Assembly (NCBI GenBank): GCA_030612365.1
Contig: JAUWOA010000011.1
Coordinates: 1-34,990, forward strand
Source of the DNA: Candidatus Thorarchaeota archaeon
GTDB lineage: Archaea > Asgardarchaeota > Thorarchaeia > Thorarchaeales > Thorarchaeaceae
Length of the DNA stretch: 34,990 nt
Reading direction: 5' to 3'
Each line of letters opens with the position of its first letter. Within the stretch, counting starts at the first letter, position 1. Shown piece by piece: positions 1 through 7,043 of this stretch. The notes below the pieces were generated by a model. That model was not told where the DNA came from and made no database searches. It saw nothing but the letters and a program-made list of their open reading frames with translations. Made by a program: the position numbers and the translations under genes.

Positions 1-1170
1 GACTCGTTGGATAAGGTGTTCCTCAACCGGTACCTCGGACTACCCGTGTTTCTAGTGATAATCTGGTCGATGTTCAATTTCACATTTCAAGCATCGGCTG
101 TCTTCATGGCGATTATCGAGGTGTTCTTTGAATGGATAGGCAGTTATACATCTCAGATTCCAATCCCATGGCTTGCATCCTTGCTCACAGATGGTGTAAT
201 CGGGGGAGTTGGTTTCATACTTGTCTTCGTTCCACCGATAATGTTCATGTACTTTGCAATCTCAGTCCTCGAAGATAGTGGATATCTTGCGAGAGCCGCA
301 TTTGTTATGGACCGTATCATGGTCAGAATGGGCTTACAGGGCAGATCATTCATACCACTTTTGCTGGGATTTGGATGTACTGTGCCAGCTATCATGGCTG
401 CAAGAACAGTGGACGGCGAATCAAACCGAATGACTACAATCCTGGTGAGCCCACTCATGTCATGTGCCGCAAGATTGCCCGTCTATGTATTGATTGCAGG
501 AGTCTTCTTCCCGGACATTGCAGGGACTATTGTATTCCTGCTGTACATCTTGGGGATTGTAATGGCAGTCACTATGGCACTGGTCTTCAAGAAAACCATC
601 TTCAAGGAGGAGTCTACACCATTGCTCATGGAACTCCCAATGTACCAGGTCCCAACGTTTCACGGGTCCATCATCCATATGTGGGAGAGAGCATCGCTCT
701 TCCTGAAGAAAGCAGGAACATATCTTCTGGCAGGGGCCATTATCCTGTGGTTCATATCAAACACTGGTCCCGGTGGGTTTGGTGTGCCTGTTGAGGAGTC
801 CTTCGTTAGCATACTCGGACACCTCTTCGAGCCGATTTTTGCACCGCTCGGTTTCAACTGGCAGATTGTCGCCGCCCTGATCTTCGGCTTGCTGGCAAAG
901 GAAGTAGTCGTTGAAGCAATTGGTGTCATCTACGCAGCTCAAGGAGAGGCTGCATTAGCTGGGGCTTTGGCTGCAAGCATCACCCCAATATCGGCACTCG
1001 CGCTCATGGTGTTTGTCTTACTTTATACTCCCTGTATCGCAGTAATTGGTATAGTAAGAAAGGAAACAGGGTCCAACAAATGGACTGTGTTCTCAGTGGT
1101 GTACCAGACAGTGTTGGCATACGCGGCGGCGCTTGTTGTAGTTGTTGTAGGAGGGTTGTTAGTTGGATAA
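1..1170 (+). CDS. feoB: FeoB ferrous iron transporter, C-terminal membrane part (5' truncated by window edge)
   Basis: This is the membrane domain of FeoB, the G-protein-coupled Fe(II) uptake permease. The reading frame is open to base 1, so the track's TTG start at 7 is not a true start; the GTPase domain lies outside the window. The conserved FeoB gate segment is clear (GFGCTVPAIMAARTVDG, then SPLMSCAARLPVY), including Cys residues in the places the family uses for the iron path. Several hydrophobic helices follow, and the end is a typical helix-rich tail (YQTVLAYAAALVVVVVGGLL). The stop overlaps the start of the next gene by 8 bases, and FeoC-like and DtxR-like genes follow, which supports an iron-uptake operon. 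The family call is secure; only the N-terminus is missing. Confidence 0.95.
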   Translation, partial: DSLDKVFLNRYLGLPVFLVIIWSMFNFTFQASAVFMAIIEVFFEWIGSYTSQIPIPWLASLLTDGVIGGVGFILVFVPPIMFMYFAISVLEDSGYLARAAFVMDRIMVRMGLQGRSFIPLLLGFGCTVPAIMAARTVDGESNRMTTILVSPLMSCAARLPVYVLIAGVFFPDIAGTIVFLLYILGIVMAVTMALVFKKTIFKEESTPLLMELPMYQVPTFHGSIIHMWERASLFLKKAGTYLLAGAIILWFISNTGPGGFGVPVEESFVSILGHLFEPIFAPLGFNWQIVAALIFGLLAKEVVVEAIGVIYAAQGEAALAGALAASITPISALALMVFVLLYTPCIAVIGIVRKETGSNKWTVFSVVYQTVLAYAAALVVVVVGGLLVG

Positions 1171-1648
1171 GAGTGGAGGTTTTCATTCGAGCACTTCCTC
1201 GGAATTTAAAACTGCGGCCATATACGCTGCGCTTGCTGGCGCATCATACGGCATACTTGGAGTGTTGCAGATTCTCGTGGGAATCGGCATGGTGAATCCC
1301 AACTCGATCATTTACGACCCAATAGGTGGAATAATGCTGGTCGTTGTTGCGCTTGTATTCATCTCCGGAGTTCGTCCTCTACTTGGAGAGGATCAGGAGG
1401 GTTACGCCTACTTGGCTGTTGGATCGATTCTAGGAGGCATTCTTTTCACTCTGCAGCTAATCATCCTAGGGACAAACGCTTTGGGTTGGTGGCTACAACT
1501 TGAAGACTGGAGCGAGTGGATTCTGCTCAGCGACTTAACGCCCGCGCTATTGCTCTTCATTCCAGTTCTCATGATATCGATACCCATGCACAGGGAAAAA
1601 CAAGGGGCGAAAACGCAAACAGATAATGAGAAGGAGGATGTAGACTAG
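1163..1648 (+). CDS. Four-helix membrane protein embedded in the feo operon, function unknown
   Basis: I do not recognise this 161-residue protein. It has four hydrophobic stretches (about residues 15-40, 48-68, 80-105 and 122-140) and a short charged tail ending in acidic residues, so it is an integral membrane protein. The TTG start lies inside the end of feoB (8-base overlap), and the stop codon TAG shares its last base with the GTG of the FeoC-like gene (TAGTG). This suggests translational coupling to iron uptake. It has no Cys or His cluster that would suggest direct metal binding. Possible roles are an accessory subunit or assembly factor for FeoB, but this rests only on gene position. 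Confidence 0.7.
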   Translation: MDKSGGFHSSTSSEFKTAAIYAALAGASYGILGVLQILVGIGMVNPNSIIYDPIGGIMLVVVALVFISGVRPLLGEDQEGYAYLAVGSILGGILFTLQLIILGTNALGWWLQLEDWSEWILLSDLTPALLLFIPVLMISIPMHREKQGAKTQTDNEKEDVD

Positions 1649-1911
1649 TGCTCAAGAAGATACTGCAGATAATAGTGAACGACGGTATCCTCTACAAGAG
1701 AGAGATGGCTGAACGTGTAGGAGTGCAGACGGAAACCCTAGATGATATGTTGAAGATTCTGCTTGAGAGAGGCTACCTCAGGCTCTCTGAATGTGGGATT
1801 TCTGAGAAGGTCGTTTGTTCGAGTTGTCCATCTGCAGGCAGCTGCAACACCGGGGTGTCAGGACAAGCATACTACGTAACTGCAGTGGGCAGGAAGTATG
1901 CACAGCATTAG
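1648..1911 (+). CDS. FeoC-like winged-helix protein with Cys cluster
   Basis: This 87-residue protein has an N-terminal winged-helix fold (ILYKREMAERVGVQTETLDDMLKILLERGYL) followed by a Cys-rich wing, C49, C57, C60 and C66 (C-x7-C-x2-C-x5-C). That is the pattern of FeoC, a small Fe-S or redox-responsive protein known in bacteria to interact with FeoB or act as a regulator. The GTG start has a good ribosome site (aaggagg at 1631-1637) and overlaps the preceding stop by one base. Its position after feoB supports the call. Whether it binds DNA or acts on FeoB cannot be told from sequence. Confidence 0.8.
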   Translation: MLKKILQIIVNDGILYKREMAERVGVQTETLDDMLKILLERGYLRLSECGISEKVVCSSCPSAGSCNTGVSGQAYYVTAVGRKYAQH

Positions 1912-2419
1912 GGAGGGAATGGCGATTATTCACGGAAAGATTAAGGCGACCAATCGAAGCAGAGCCGATTCGAGGCTTACAAGAACCCTTCAGGAGTACA
2001 TCAAGACAATTCACATTCTTGAAAAAGAGAAGGGTTCAGCCGCAGTATCAGATATAGCTAGCTCATTGGATGTGAAGGCGCCAAGTGTAACCTCTGCCCT
2101 CAAGAGATTGCATGACCTAGGAATGGTCAAGTACAAACCCTACAAAAGTGTAACCCTGACTGTTCAAGGGCAAAAAATAGGTGAATACCTTGAGAGGGTT
2201 CATACCATACTGAAGGATTTCTTTCTGTTCATAGGCATTGAAGAGGAGATAGCAAGCATAGACGCTTGTGAGATCGAGCACATCACTCATCCCGAAACAA
2301 TCGATCGGGTTACCAAGTTCGTTGAATTCATCCAGACAGCTCCCAAGAAACCGAAATGGCTGAAGCACTTTGAGGAGTTCGCTGCGACCGGCGACCGTCC
2401 GAAAGACTGCAATTGTTAA
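1898..2419 (+). CDS. DtxR/MntR-family metal-dependent transcriptional regulator
   Basis: This is a metal-sensing repressor of the DtxR/IdeR/MntR family. A winged helix-turn-helix (YIKTIHILEKEKGSAAVSDIASSLDVKAPSVTSALKRL) is followed by a dimerisation and metal domain with the hallmark DACEIEHI, whose Cys, Glu and His are metal ligands in this family. There is no SH3-like third domain, so it resembles the shorter MntR or archaeal MDR1 type. The C-terminus ends in CNC, which is unusual. The listed start overlaps the FeoC-like gene by 14 bases; an alternative ATG at 1919 directly abuts gggaggg, only one base away. It probably represses the upstream feo genes when Fe(II) is plentiful, as inferred from operon position. 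Confidence 0.88.
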   Translation: MHSIREGMAIIHGKIKATNRSRADSRLTRTLQEYIKTIHILEKEKGSAAVSDIASSLDVKAPSVTSALKRLHDLGMVKYKPYKSVTLTVQGQKIGEYLERVHTILKDFFLFIGIEEEIASIDACEIEHITHPETIDRVTKFVEFIQTAPKKPKWLKHFEEFAATGDRPKDCNC

Positions 2420-2449
2420 AACAGTCACTTGAGAAAAGGCAGTCCGAGG

Positions 2450-2467
2450 GCGAAATCCTGCTTTCGC
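2450..2467 (+). terminator. Hairpin downstream of the dtxR-like gene (possible terminator)
   Basis: A perfect 6-bp inverted repeat, GCGAAA / TTTCGC, has a 6-base loop and lies 31 bases after the stop codon. It could end the feo operon transcript. There is no strong T-run after it, so the assignment is weak. Confidence 0.25.
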
Positions 2468-2546
2468 AATGCTTAATAGCGAATAGTACCAACAGCGGAT
2501 ACGGGGAGCGGGAAACGGTTAGATTGGGTGCTATCCGAGCGTAAAA

Positions 2547-2584
2547 CGAAAGATTTTTAAGTGTGAATGTGGTTCTATATATAA
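2547..2584 (+). promoter_or_regulatory. Two candidate archaeal promoters for TFB
   Basis: Two TATA-like elements lie in tandem. One is cgaaagatttttaa (2547-2560), whose purine-rich cgaaa resembles a BRE directly upstream of TATA. The other is ctatatataa (2575-2584). Starts would be expected about 25 bases downstream of each, near 2583 and 2607, leaving a leader of roughly 120-140 bases before the ATG at 2726. The positions are by eye only. Confidence 0.45.
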
Positions 2585-2725
2585 GTGTAACGGATTCGAC
2601 GGGGCCTAGCAGAATCTGACCGATTTCTTGCGTCAAAACACCACCAAAATGGAACCGCAACGGATGCTATTGATTGGTACAGTGCTGGCTAGAGTCCTAA
2701 GATCCGAGGGAGAGGTAATAAAAAG

Positions 2726-3688
2726 ATGGCATCAAATATCAACCGCACAGAAAAACGTGGGAATCGCGCACGCAGCAAATCCGGTTTCACGTGTTCAGAG
2801 TGCGGAGGGACCGAGGTTGTACAGGATCTTGAGAAGGGGGAGAGGATCTGCGCCCAGTGTGGTCTTGTGATCAGTGATCACAGAATAGACACAGGCCCAG
2901 AGTGGAGAGCATTCACAGCTGATGAGAAGGATGCACGTTCGAGGACTGGAGCACCAACGAACTATGCTATCCACGATAAGGGTCTCTCAACCATGATTGA
3001 TTGGCGAGACCATGACTCACAGGGCAAGCGATTCACGGCCAAGAAGAGGTCAGAAATCTACAGACTTCGCAAGTGGCAGATTCGAACAAGGGTTCACAGC
3101 TCTGTGGATAGAAATCTAGCACAAGCCATGAGCGAACTTGATAGGCTGGCTTCACAACTTGGACTTACAAGGAGCATCAAAGAGCTTGCTGCGCTTCTGT
3201 ACAGAAAGCTCATAATTCGAAGGCTCGCTCGCAGCAGATCAATCGACGCTATGGTCGGAGCAGCAATCTATGCCGCATGCAGACTAAGAATCGCTCCAAG
3301 GTCGCTCGAAGAGATATCAAGGCACTCGCGTGTGACCAAGAAGAAGATTGGGCAGCACTACAGGCTTCTTGTTGAAAAGCTTGGACTGAGAATGCCTGTT
3401 TCAGAGCCTGCCAACTATGTTCCAAGATTCATCACGCAACTTGGCCTTCCTGGCAAAGTTCAGCGCCGGGTCCTTGAAATCCTTGAAGAAGCAAAGAAGC
3501 AGAGAAGCCTCATTACAGGGAGAGACCCCAGAGGACTCGCAGCTGCCGCGATCTATATCGCATCTATCTTAGAAGACAGCAGAGTTACCCAGCGCGATAT
3601 CGCAATGGCTGCGGGAGTCACTGAAGTGACTGTTAGAAATAGGTACAAAGAGCTGGTGAGAAGGCTCAACATCACAATGGCTCCATAG
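2726..3688 (+). CDS. tfb: Transcription initiation factor IIB (TFB)
   Basis: This is the archaeal TFIIB homologue that bridges TBP-DNA and RNA polymerase at promoters. The N-terminal zinc ribbon is intact (C23-x2-C26 and C42-x2-C45: CSECGG...CAQCGLVI). The B-reader/linker region follows (DTGPEWRAFTADEK). Two cyclin repeats occupy about residues 115-205 and 210-310 (AAIYAACRL, SRVTKKKIGQHYR; AAAIYIAS, VTEVTVRNRYKEL). The length of 320 residues is normal. The ATG start has gggagagg about 9 bases upstream. It is a single-gene unit with its own leader and a strong 3' hairpin. Archaea often carry several TFBs, so this need not be the only one. Confidence 0.97.
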   Translation: MASNINRTEKRGNRARSKSGFTCSECGGTEVVQDLEKGERICAQCGLVISDHRIDTGPEWRAFTADEKDARSRTGAPTNYAIHDKGLSTMIDWRDHDSQGKRFTAKKRSEIYRLRKWQIRTRVHSSVDRNLAQAMSELDRLASQLGLTRSIKELAALLYRKLIIRRLARSRSIDAMVGAAIYAACRLRIAPRSLEEISRHSRVTKKKIGQHYRLLVEKLGLRMPVSEPANYVPRFITQLGLPGKVQRRVLEILEEAKKQRSLITGRDPRGLAAAAIYIASILEDSRVTQRDIAMAAGVTEVTVRNRYKELVRRLNITMAP

Positions 3689-3697
3689 AGTTGAGTG

Positions 3698-3718
3698 GGC
3701 TGCAGTATAGCTGCAGCC
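3698..3718 (+). terminator. Perfect hairpin between convergent tfb and Nudix genes
   Basis: GGCTGCAG-TATAG-CTGCAGCC is a perfect 8-bp stem with a 5-base loop, ten bases after the tfb stop, followed by the pyrimidine-rich cctctctattctct. It sits in the 66-bp gap between convergent genes and may act as a terminator or as 3'-end protection for either transcript. Confidence 0.5.
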
Positions 3719-3754
3719 GACCTCTCTATTCTCTGCAATACTGGGTCAGACACA

Positions 3755-4441
3755 TCAAAGACCAAGCTCGTCTATTCTCTCGAAGAATGATTTAGTGAGA
3801 AATGCTCGGTACTTGAAGCCACCCCAACCAGACTCTTCCATGAGACGAGTTATTTCACCCAGCATCTCCTCACGAGTAACGACTCTGATGTCAAAGATCT
3901 CGTGCGTGTCAATGGGCTTCATCTCACCGCCAGTTACCTCAACTAAGAAAACCAACGACCGCCATGGTATAATTCCATCACTGCACACTACATCCAAGGT
4001 AAGGTCTAGGACGAATCTGATGAGCTGTATATCGAGTCCGGTTTCCTCGTACATCTCACGTACAGCCGCCTTCCGCAAGGATTCTCCAAGATTGGCACCT
4101 CCTGATGGGGCTCTGAAGATTCCTGATTCTGCATAGCCTGGTTTCTGTATTCCAACGTAACCCCCATCAAAGGGAATGAAACACGTTACGTCATGGTATC
4201 GATTCTTGGAAGCGCTTCGTCTTACAAGCTCACACTCGAACTCAGCGAAATCCGCTCTAAAATGAAGGCGTTTGGGTTCTCCGTATTCGGTGATGATAGA
4301 ATCGAGTTCAGCAGGGTCTATGTCGTTCAGTTGTCTCGCCACTAGGAACGCATTCTGAAGCAGAGAAAAGGATTGTGTACCTCGACATACTTTTACGTGT
4401 TCGCGCAATATATTCAATGCGTCCAAGCGAGGAAGTGGCAT
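3755..4441 (-). CDS. Nudix hydrolase
   Basis: This is a Nudix-fold pyrophosphohydrolase of 228 residues. The full Nudix box G-x5-E-x7-REUxEExGU is present (GGANLGE ... REMYEETGL), with all metal-binding Glu residues. About 80 residues precede the catalytic domain, and the fold continues with a typical beta-strand after the box (IQLIRFVLDLTLDVV). The substrate cannot be read from sequence; ADP-ribose or another nucleoside diphosphate derivative is plausible because the divergent neighbour is a macro-domain gene. The ATG at 4441 has no visible Shine-Dalgarno and lies 2 bp from the neighbour's start. An internal GTG near 4342 (V34) is an alternative start if the shared TATA at 4407-4414 is used. 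Confidence 0.88.
   Translation of the reverse strand: MPLPRLDALNILREHVKVCRGTQSFSLLQNAFLVARQLNDIDPAELDSIITEYGEPKRLHFRADFAEFECELVRRSASKNRYHDVTCFIPFDGGYVGIQKPGYAESGIFRAPSGGANLGESLRKAAVREMYEETGLDIQLIRFVLDLTLDVVCSDGIIPWRSLVFLVEVTGGEMKPIDTHEIFDIRVVTREEMLGEITRLMEESGWGGFKYRAFLTKSFFERIDELGL
4407..4414. promoter_or_regulatory. Palindromic TATA-like element AATATATT between divergent Nudix and macro genes
   Basis: The symmetric AATATATT lies inside the predicted Nudix 5' end and about 30 bases before the macro ATG at 4444. On the plus strand it would give an almost leaderless macro transcript starting near 4437. Read on the minus strand it would start inside the Nudix frame, which would imply a later Nudix start codon. 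Confidence 0.4.
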
Positions 4442-4443
4442 TT

Positions 4444-4977
4444 ATGGATAAGAAAATGGGAGGCATACTAGTCCGAACGCACATCGGCACTATTACTGCA
4501 TTAAGTGTTGATGCAGTTGTTAATGCCGCCAACTCAGATTTATGGATGGGTTCTGGTGTTGCTGGTGCCATCAAAAGAAAGGGGGGCGATATCATAGAGC
4601 AAGAAGCGATGGCTCAAGGACCCATTAAGCCAGGCGAGGCAGTCATCACCAGTGCAGGAACACTCTCAGCAAAATATGTAGTTCATTGCGTGGGAATGGC
4701 TCCAGGAAAACCCGCCACGTATGACAGCGTCAAGTCATCTGTTCGCGAAGCGCTTAGATTGGCCACTGAGAATGAATTGACATCAATTGCATTTCCAGCA
4801 ATCGGAGCAGGTGTCGGGGGACTCTCCAAGGAACAATCCGCGAAGGCTGTTATTGAGGCGATCGAGGATTATTCAACCAGCGCAGGTTCCGTCAATGAAG
4901 TGGTTCTTGTATCGTTAAGTCCTGAAGTGAACGGCGCATTTGAGGGGGCATTAAAGTTCACGGGGGCAGGGATGTGA
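4444..4977 (+). CDS. Macro-domain protein (ADP-ribose binding / ADP-ribosyl hydrolase type)
   Basis: This is a macro domain of the Af1521/MacroD type, which binds ADP-ribose and commonly removes ADP-ribose from proteins or deacetylates O-acetyl-ADP-ribose. Landmarks are VDAVVNAANSDLWMGSGVAGAIKRKGG near residues 22-48 (catalytic Asn region and glycine loop) and FPAIGAGVGGLSKEQSA near the C-terminal half. I choose the ATG at 4444 (177 aa) rather than the track's 4375, because the extension would run into the divergent Nudix gene and the element AATATATT sits about 30 bases upstream of 4444. The stop overlaps the next start (GTGA), so the two plus-strand genes are coupled. Confidence 0.92.
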   Translation: MDKKMGGILVRTHIGTITALSVDAVVNAANSDLWMGSGVAGAIKRKGGDIIEQEAMAQGPIKPGEAVITSAGTLSAKYVVHCVGMAPGKPATYDSVKSSVREALRLATENELTSIAFPAIGAGVGGLSKEQSAKAVIEAIEDYSTSAGSVNEVVLVSLSPEVNGAFEGALKFTGAGM

Positions 4978-5462
4978 AAGAGGAATGGATGATTGGCAAC
5001 ATCTCTGTATCAATCTCGCTGGGCCGTGCGGATGACACGGATCTTGGTTTAGTCGTCAAGGCAAAGGACATTCAGGTGGGCACGAACACAGGAGGTCCAA
5101 GCGGCCACCTTGGGAGCTTTGGGATAACAATCCAAGAAGCCACATCATCTGAGAATGTAGAGCACTGGCCGAGCGTTTCAATGACCGATCCGGGTCGACG
5201 GGCAATAATCTATGACGCGACCAGCAAAGCTCTGCGGACTGCAGAGGGTCTCGAGGTCAAGGAAGTCGGATTCTTCACAATGGGACTGGAAGTCGGAAGA
5301 ATTCCCACATGGGAAACTGCAGAGGAGATTGTGAAGGCAGTTCATGCCCATGCCAAGAACGCAGAAAGCGTGGAGAGAATCGCCCTTGTGGCAAGCTCAC
5401 CCACGCAGGTTTCGTCGTTTCAATACGCGCTTGACAACATCAAGACAATCACCTATGAATGA
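4974..5462 (+). CDS. Degenerate macro-like protein coupled to the macro-domain gene
   Basis: This 162-residue protein is not a standard family member that I can name. Its second half follows the layout of a macro domain: an Ala-rich helix (IIYDATSKALRTAEGLEV), a strand (KEVGFFTMG), a helix (TWETAEEIVKAVHAHAKN), then ERIALVASSPTQVSSFQYAL, much like the end of its upstream neighbour (NEVVLVSLSPEVNGAFEGAL). The NAAN/glycine-loop signature is absent; the corresponding place reads VGTNTGGPSGHLGSFG. The GTG start overlaps the macro stop by 4 bases. I infer a diverged duplicate that may have lost catalysis but kept ligand or partner binding. Confidence 0.7.
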   Translation: MKEEWMIGNISVSISLGRADDTDLGLVVKAKDIQVGTNTGGPSGHLGSFGITIQEATSSENVEHWPSVSMTDPGRRAIIYDATSKALRTAEGLEVKEVGFFTMGLEVGRIPTWETAEEIVKAVHAHAKNAESVERIALVASSPTQVSSFQYALDNIKTITYE

Positions 5463-5463
5463 G

Positions 5464-5504
5464 CCAAGGGCGAACTGCCCTGGACCACTGCTTGAGATTA
5501 GTGG
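5464..5504 (+). terminator. Two small hairpins in the convergent gap
   Basis: CCA(A)GGGC-GAACT-GCCCTGG (5464-5483, one bulged A) is followed at once by CCACT-n10-AGTGG (5485-5504). They lie in the 55-bp gap between the convergent macro-like and flavoprotein genes. They may be a 3'-end structure for the plus-strand transcript; there is no long T-run. Confidence 0.35.
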
Positions 5505-5517
5505 ATGAAGGAGGGAT

Positions 5518-6879
5518 TCAGATCTTCAGCCTGCGTCTAGCCGCTTCCGCAGATGTGACCAGCGGATCCCATGTGTCGCAAATCGCAGGCGCGTAGCAAT
5601 TCTCCATGTCAAATAGGTCAGCCGCAGTTATCTTGTGCTGAATTCCGAGAGTAATCACATTGATTCTCATCGCAGCGTCTTCAAGACTCACAATCTGGCC
5701 GCCCACGAGCTTCCCTGTGCCCTTCTCATAGAACGTCTTCACCTTGATATCTTTCCCACCAGCATAGTAATGGGGCTTGGTGCTTCCTTTAACTGAGCCC
5801 TTGACGATCTCTACTTCGAAGATTTTAGCAGTATGTTCAATGAAGCCTGTGCTGGCAACTTCAAGTCCGAACAATTTAGTGACCTTTGCTCCAACAATTC
5901 CAGGGAACTTCACGTCACCACCTGCAGCATTGATTCCTGCAACACGTGCTTGTCTTACTGCAACAGTTCCGAGACCACCAGGAACGGGTTTTCTCGTCAT
6001 GAATCCGACATTCTCGGAACAATCACCAACGGCATAGACATCCTTCAGGTTCGTCATCATTCGTTCGTTAGTCTTAATGCCCCTTGTTGTGCCAATCTCC
6101 GCTCCGATTGATGCTGCAAGATCGGTGACAGCTCGCACACCAGTCGATACAACGACTATGTCAGCAGGTATCTCCTCTGTTTCCTGAGTTTCCCTGTTTT
6201 GAATCACTACGGTGCGGGGCGTTTCATCACCAGTAATCTCTTGGGCGGCAGTATTGGTAAGTATCTTCAGACCGTGCTCTTTGCAATGGTCCTCTACAAT
6301 ACTTGCCATATCGGGATCAACCATCGCCAGTAGGATGTTAGGAAGGAATTCAACAACGGTCACGTTGACACCTTTCTCGTGGAATGCTTCTGCAGCCTCC
6401 ATACCAACAAGGCCACCGCCAATGATGACGGCGTTCTTTGTTTTGCCAACTTCTGCGGCAAGGGCTTTGGCGTCGTCCAGAGTTCTTAGGCCGTACACGC
6501 GCTTCTTGTCGAGCCCCTTTATCGGAGGGTCAGCGTTTCGTGCACCAGTTGCGAAGACCAGAACACCATATCCACAGCTGCCCGAACCCTCTGGGCTATC
6601 GTAGAACAATGTCTTGGTCTTGTGATCAATCTTTGTAACTGATGTACCAAACTTGGCGTCAATCTTGAGTCCGGACCAGCTGTCAACCGGCATAAGGATA
6701 AGATCGTCGAATGTCTTTACTTTTCCAGAAATCGTGTAAGGAAGGCCACATCGGGAATACTGAGAGTACGGTTCCTTGTTGAAAATTGAGATTCCTACTT
6801 TCCGATTGAACTTCCTTGCCTGCATTGCGACAGTTGCGCCAGCGGCACCACATCCAATAATTGCGATTTGGTCAACCAT
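5518..6879 (-). CDS. FAD/NAD(P)H pyridine nucleotide-disulfide oxidoreductase, CoA-disulfide reductase / NADH oxidase family
   Basis: This 453-residue flavoprotein belongs to the CoADR/NOX branch, with a single redox Cys rather than a CxxxxC pair. Landmarks are the FAD fold (IAIIGCGAAGATVA, residues 5-18), active-site C44 in SRCGLPY, the NAD(P)H fold (AVIIGGGLVGMEAAE), the second FAD contact (DVYAVGDCSE), and a C-terminal dimerisation domain. Family members reduce CoA disulfide, persulfides or elemental sulfur, or reduce O2 to water or peroxide; sequence alone does not decide. The ATG at 6879 is preceded by a 164-bp region shared with the divergent giant surface-protein gene. It is not in an operon, and may serve thiol/oxidative balance alongside the thiol-linked Hdr genes nearby. 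Confidence 0.9.
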   Translation of the reverse strand: MVDQIAIIGCGAAGATVAMQARKFNRKVGISIFNKEPYSQYSRCGLPYTISGKVKTFDDLILMPVDSWSGLKIDAKFGTSVTKIDHKTKTLFYDSPEGSGSCGYGVLVFATGARNADPPIKGLDKKRVYGLRTLDDAKALAAEVGKTKNAVIIGGGLVGMEAAEAFHEKGVNVTVVEFLPNILLAMVDPDMASIVEDHCKEHGLKILTNTAAQEITGDETPRTVVIQNRETQETEEIPADIVVVSTGVRAVTDLAASIGAEIGTTRGIKTNERMMTNLKDVYAVGDCSENVGFMTRKPVPGGLGTVAVRQARVAGINAAGGDVKFPGIVGAKVTKLFGLEVASTGFIEHTAKIFEVEIVKGSVKGSTKPHYYAGGKDIKVKTFYEKGTGKLVGGQIVSLEDAAMRINVITLGIQHKITAADLFDMENCYAPAICDTWDPLVTSAEAARRRLKI

Positions 6880-6980
6880 TGCTTAACACTCCGAGAATAA
6901 TTGGAGCAGTAGTGAGCTCTGCTCGGCAAATGCATGAACTTCAATCTTTGGGAATCCACATGTTGAAGATATTTCACAGG

Positions 6981-6995
6981 GAATGAATAAAAGGC
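6981..6995. promoter_or_regulatory. Candidate TATA element in the divergent 6880-7043 region
   Basis: The A/T-rich gaatgaataaaagg could serve the plus-strand giant gene, with a start near 7015 and ATG at 7044. Its complement ccttttattcattc could serve the minus-strand flavoprotein. It is the best TATA candidate in the spacer; the assignment is by eye. Confidence 0.3.
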
Positions 6996-7043
6996 AGGAT
7001 TCCCAATGCCAACCAATATCTGTGTCATAGATGGTGAAAGATA

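Larger units (their letters stand above)
2420..2725 (+). other. 306-bp gene-free stretch upstream of TFB
   Basis: I find no credible protein gene here. The stretch holds the hairpin at 2450-2467, then an A/T-rich promoter zone at 2547-2584 with two TATA-like elements, and then about 120-140 bases of untranslated leader before the TFB ATG. The ORF-track entries across it (2328-2660 minus, 2628-2870 plus) look like chance frames. No tRNA or known riboswitch fold was recognised. Confidence 0.5.

Noticed and set aside
375-794. 139-aa Cys/His-rich plus-strand ORF inside feoB
   Set aside because: Frame-shifted shadow of the FeoB membrane domain.
2590-2602. cggattcgacgggg resembles the conserved 5' segment of bacterial tmRNA
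   Set aside because: Archaea lack tmRNA, the protein-coding TFB gene follows within ~130 bases, and no matching tRNA-like 3' end (TTCGA arm plus CCA) is present. Treated as coincidence.
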